Of a stretch of DNA of 6,354 nt, positions 3,865-6,354 are shown piece by piece. The stretch's first letter is position 1. The number at the start of each line of letters is the position of its first letter. The stretch covers positions 1 through 6,354 of the forward strand of contig JARKOV010000169.1 of assembly GCA_029975965.1 (NCBI GenBank), in the 5' to 3' direction. This stretch comes from Anaerolinea sp. GTDB lineage: Bacteria; Chloroflexota; Anaerolineae; Anaerolineales; Anaerolineaceae. Below the pieces are notes generated by a model, which saw nothing but the letters and a program-made list of their open reading frames with translations, was not told the DNA's origin and searched no databases. A program made the position numbers and the translations under genes.

Positions 3865-6002
3865 ATGACACTTCGCATCTGGAAGCGCAGGTAGCCAGCG
3901 CCCTGAACCGGCTCGCCACCCTATTGCCCGGTTTCCGAGTCAGAGAATCGCAGACCGCAATGATGATGACCATCGTGCGAGTCCTTGTCAATGCGCGCTC
4001 ACCCGACGATTCCAGCCCTTTGGAAGGCGAGAACATCGGGGTGGTTGAGGCGCCCACCGGGACCGGTAAATCCATCGGCGCCATCCTGCCGGCCGTCATC
4101 GTGGCGCGAGAATTGAAGAAAACGGTGGTGGTGAGTTCGGCGACGGTGGCGCTGCAGGAACAGTTGCTCAAGAAGGATTTGCCGCTGATCGAAAAGGCGC
4201 TCGGTGAGCCGTTCTGCTTTACGCTGGCCAAGGGGCGCGGCCGATATGCCTGCACCGCTCGGGCGGCTCAGCATGCGGCCGCTGATGGCCTGGTCCCGGA
4301 CCTCTTTGGTGACACGGGCACGCTCAATTTCCGGCCCAGCCGGGAAGAGACGGAAAGCCTCGCGCAGCTCAGCCAGTCCCTGATGACCGGCGGCTGGAAC
4401 GGTGATCGTGATCTGATTCCCGACACGATCAGCGACCGTCTGTGGAGCGCGATGACGATCGATCGCCATGCCTGCACCGGACGCAACTGCCGTTACGTGC
4501 GCAAATGTCCCTATGTCCTAGCCAGGGAGAAGATCCAGCAGGCCTTGGTGGTTGTCGCCAACCACGACCTGGTGCTTGCTGACCTCAAGCTCGATGGCGG
4601 CAAAATCCTGCCCGCGCCGCAGAGCACGATCTATATCCTCGATGAAGCCCACAATTTGCCGTCGAAGGCCGTCAACGCTTTCTCCAGTGGGCACACCCTC
4701 ATTGGCATGCAGCGCACGCTTTCGCGTCTGCCAGGCACGGTCGGGCGGCTTGCCCAAAGCCTTCCAGGAACCCCGTTCCCGATCGAGCGCATCGAGCGAG
4801 CCTGTGAGAGCCTATCGCTTGGCTTCGACGAACTCATGGGCATCTTCGATCACCATGCGGCGCTGCAAAGTCGCAATCCGAAGATGCGTGGGCTGCCAAC
4901 GTTGCGCTTTCCCCATGGTGCGCTGCCCTCGCCTATCGCCACCGTCGCCGAATCAATCAAGCAGCTTGCGGCAGGCCTGCACGCCGACATTGCGAACGTG
5001 AAATCGGTGGCTGACGTGGCGTGTTCGACGCACCCTGACGACACCCTGTGCCTGCTGGCGAGCGAACTTGGTGTGTTTCAAGGGCGGCTTGAGCTGCTGG
5101 AGGAAACCTGGGCGTCGATGACCTTCGAGGCCAAGGAGCGACAGGTACCGGTGGCCAAATGGGTTGGGCTGGTTCCCTTAGCCCGGAATGCCTATGACTA
5201 CTCGATCAACGTCGCTTCAATTTCCGCTGCGGAAAACCTCGGCCGCCTGCTGTGGCATAAGGCCAGTGCGGCAATCCTGACCAGCGCCACCCTGACCGCC
5301 GCCGGTGAGTTCCGCATGATCCTGCGCCGTACCGGGCTGTTTCGGCTGCCGGCGGTCACCACGCTCAAGCTCGATTCGCCCTTCGACTACCAACGGAACG
5401 CGCGACTGGTGATTCCTGCCTTGCGGGCCGACCCCAAGAACGCCGAGGCACACACCCAGGAAGTCATCCGCCTGCTGCCGGGGCTGATCCAAGACAACGG
5501 CGAGGGGAGCCTGGTGCTGTTCTCCAGCCGGCGGCAGATGGAAGAGGTCTACGCGGCCCTGCCCAGCCTCCTGCAAAAGATGGTGCTGATGCAGGGGCAG
5601 AAGCTCTCGAAGGCGGAAATCCTGGCCAAACACTGCAAGCGCGTGGACGCACGCAAGACCAGCGTGATTTTCGGGCTCGACAGCTTTTCCGAGGGTGTGG
5701 ACCTGGCCGGGCGTTACTGCACGCATGTGGTGATCGCCAAGATTCCGTTTCCGGCTCCGGTTGATCCGGTTGAGGAAGCCACCGCCGAATGGATCAAGAA
5801 GATGGGGGGCAACCCGTTCAACGACCTCGCGGTGCCGGCGGCGTGCATCAAGATAGTCCAGAGCGCAGGCCGTCTGCTGCGCACGGAAACCGATTCCGGG
5901 ACGGTCACCATCCTGGATCGGCGACTGACCACCCAGCGCTACGGTGAAGCGATCCTGGCATCCCTGCCGCCGTTTCGGCGCGACATCATGGGCGAAAGCT
6001 GA
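3861..6002 (+). CDS. dinG: DinG-like ATP-dependent DNA helicase (XPD/Rad3-type superfamily 2, Fe-S)
   Basis: The 713-residue protein is about the length of E. coli DinG (716) and has the whole motif set in order. There is a Q-motif-like RESQ near 28-31; Walker A APTGTGKS at 64-71; SSATVALQEQ at 92-101; Fe-S cysteines Cys131, Cys205, Cys210 and Cys216, with the same spacing as E. coli DinG (120, 194, 199, 205); VVANHDLV at 231-238; Walker B box DEAH at 261-264; TSATLT at 474-479; GLDSFSEGVDL at 605-615; and QSAGRLLR at 667-674. DinG is a 5'-3' helicase that unwinds forked DNA, D-loops and R-loops and needs its 4Fe-4S cluster. All key residues appear intact, so it should be active. Start is GTG with a GAAGAGGGG site. 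It lies downstream of the RecE-like nuclease, apparently under the same promoter, and 2 bases before the next gene. A role in clearing R-loops or processing DNA ends of the element is inferred. Confidence 0.95.
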   Translation: MNDTSHLEAQVASALNRLATLLPGFRVRESQTAMMMTIVRVLVNARSPDDSSPLEGENIGVVEAPTGTGKSIGAILPAVIVARELKKTVVVSSATVALQEQLLKKDLPLIEKALGEPFCFTLAKGRGRYACTARAAQHAAADGLVPDLFGDTGTLNFRPSREETESLAQLSQSLMTGGWNGDRDLIPDTISDRLWSAMTIDRHACTGRNCRYVRKCPYVLAREKIQQALVVVANHDLVLADLKLDGGKILPAPQSTIYILDEAHNLPSKAVNAFSSGHTLIGMQRTLSRLPGTVGRLAQSLPGTPFPIERIERACESLSLGFDELMGIFDHHAALQSRNPKMRGLPTLRFPHGALPSPIATVAESIKQLAAGLHADIANVKSVADVACSTHPDDTLCLLASELGVFQGRLELLEETWASMTFEAKERQVPVAKWVGLVPLARNAYDYSINVASISAAENLGRLLWHKASAAILTSATLTAAGEFRMILRRTGLFRLPAVTTLKLDSPFDYQRNARLVIPALRADPKNAEAHTQEVIRLLPGLIQDNGEGSLVLFSSRRQMEEVYAALPSLLQKMVLMQGQKLSKAEILAKHCKRVDARKTSVIFGLDSFSEGVDLAGRYCTHVVIAKIPFPAPVDPVEEATAEWIKKMGGNPFNDLAVPAACIKIVQSAGRLLRTETDSGTVTILDRRLTTQRYGEAILASLPPFRRDIMGES

Positions 6003-6004
6003 GC

Positions 6005-6354
6005 ATGTTTGACGACTATCTACCCGATGCCCAGGTGGCCAATGACGACTGGCCCGAACCCCAGCCGCTTGGCATGGATGCGCTGATCCACTCTTGTCAC
6101 CGGATGCTTGGCCAGGCGCGACGGCGCTTTGGGGCGGCCCGTCTCGAGATCGGCGCCCTGCTCGAACTGATTCGGAGCAAGGCGTTGTGGCAGGAGCATG
6201 CAGCGACTTTTTCGGGCTTCCTCGAAGAGAACGGCGTCAATGATCGGGCCGCCTACCTCTACATGCGCGTGGCTCGGCGGTTCTTCTACGAACTGCAGCT
6301 TTCCGAGTCCGAAATCGAGCAGTTGGCGATGGTGAGCATGGGCATCCTGGATGT
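6005..6354 (+). CDS. Partial hypothetical protein, 5' end only (runs off right edge)
   Basis: ATG at 6005 begins 2 bases after the dinG stop, and the frame stays open to the window end (116 complete codons). It begins MFDDYLPDAQVANDDWPEP, an acidic leader. From about residue 24 it is predicted to be nearly all helical: LIHSCHRMLGQARRRFGAARLEIGALLELI reads as a long amphipathic helix rich in Arg. AATFSGFLEENGVNDRAAYLYMRVARRFF could then include a helix-turn-helix-like pair. The layout loosely recalls DUF3102-type or ParB-like DNA-binding proteins of mobile elements, but I cannot assign a family. It is probably the next gene of the exonuclease-dinG operon, with only a weak GGGCGAAAG upstream as a ribosome site. 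Confidence 0.8.
   Translation, partial: MFDDYLPDAQVANDDWPEPQPLGMDALIHSCHRMLGQARRRFGAARLEIGALLELIRSKALWQEHAATFSGFLEENGVNDRAAYLYMRVARRFFYELQLSESEIEQLAMVSMGILD

Noticed and set aside
3453..3878. 141-residue minus-strand ORF across the exonuclease end and dinG start
   Set aside because: Arg, Ser and Pro-rich composition without domain character; it overlaps two supported genes and a better minus-strand frame.
5217..5726. 169-residue minus-strand ORF opposite dinG
   Set aside because: Composition (Gly, Gln, His, Leu rich) is that of a reverse-complement shadow, and the plus strand here encodes conserved helicase motifs. Other antisense and alternative-frame ORFs within dinG, such as 3999-4469 and 4552-5001, are rejected likewise.
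3861..6002. DinG helicase as the signature of a type IV CRISPR-Cas locus (CasDinG/Csf4)
   Set aside because: There is no repeat-spacer array and no csf1, csf2 or csf3-like gene in the window, and the protein has the complete Fe-S and helicase motif set of classical DinG with matching cysteine spacing. The neighbours are recombination genes instead.

Overview
The window looks like part of the DNA-processing region of an integrative and conjugative element or conjugative plasmid from a proteobacterium, most likely beta or gamma. This is inferred from gene content (SSB, a phiC31 Gp3-like recombination directionality factor family protein, a RecE-type exonuclease and a DinG-type helicase in a row), from GC-rich third codon positions, and from clear Shine-Dalgarno sites and rho-independent terminators. 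No integrase, relaxase, type IV secretion gene, replication origin, attachment site, tRNA, rRNA or CRISPR array is visible, so the exact element type stays open.

Layout. On the minus strand, reading leftwards from about 545, a promoter drives a 119-residue protein of unknown function (472 to 113). Its stop codon overlaps the start of a second gene that runs off the left edge (113 to 1). The 473-847 gap holds back-to-back promoters and perhaps a tiny Cys/His-rich ORF. On the plus strand come ssb (848-1363) with its own terminator; a Gp3-like RDF-family protein (1557-2579) with a very strong terminator; then a third unit with a RecE-like PD-(D/E)XK exonuclease (2759-3604), an ambiguous 257-base spacer with competing small ORFs on both strands (3601-3864), a full-length DinG-like Fe-S helicase (3861-6002), and an unknown gene that starts 2 bases later and runs off the right edge (6005 onward).

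The most striking observation is a shared promoter architecture. The 10-mer GCTTAGRYAA occurs four times, at 755, 1493 and 2701 on the plus strand and at 545 on the minus strand. In every case a -10-like hexamer (TAGAAT, CATAAT, TATACT, CACAAT) begins exactly 24 bases after the first base of the box. The box therefore sits where a -35 element would be, 17 bases from the -10, but does not resemble TTGACA. All four copies lie just upstream of a gene. This suggests that ssb, the RDF-like gene, the exonuclease/helicase operon and the leftward operon form one regulon, read by a dedicated activator or an alternative promoter-recognition factor. That would parallel the master-activator control of SXT- and IncA/C-type elements.

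Together the products could handle single-stranded DNA, resect and unwind DNA, and control excision during transfer of the element. This is an inference from families and context.
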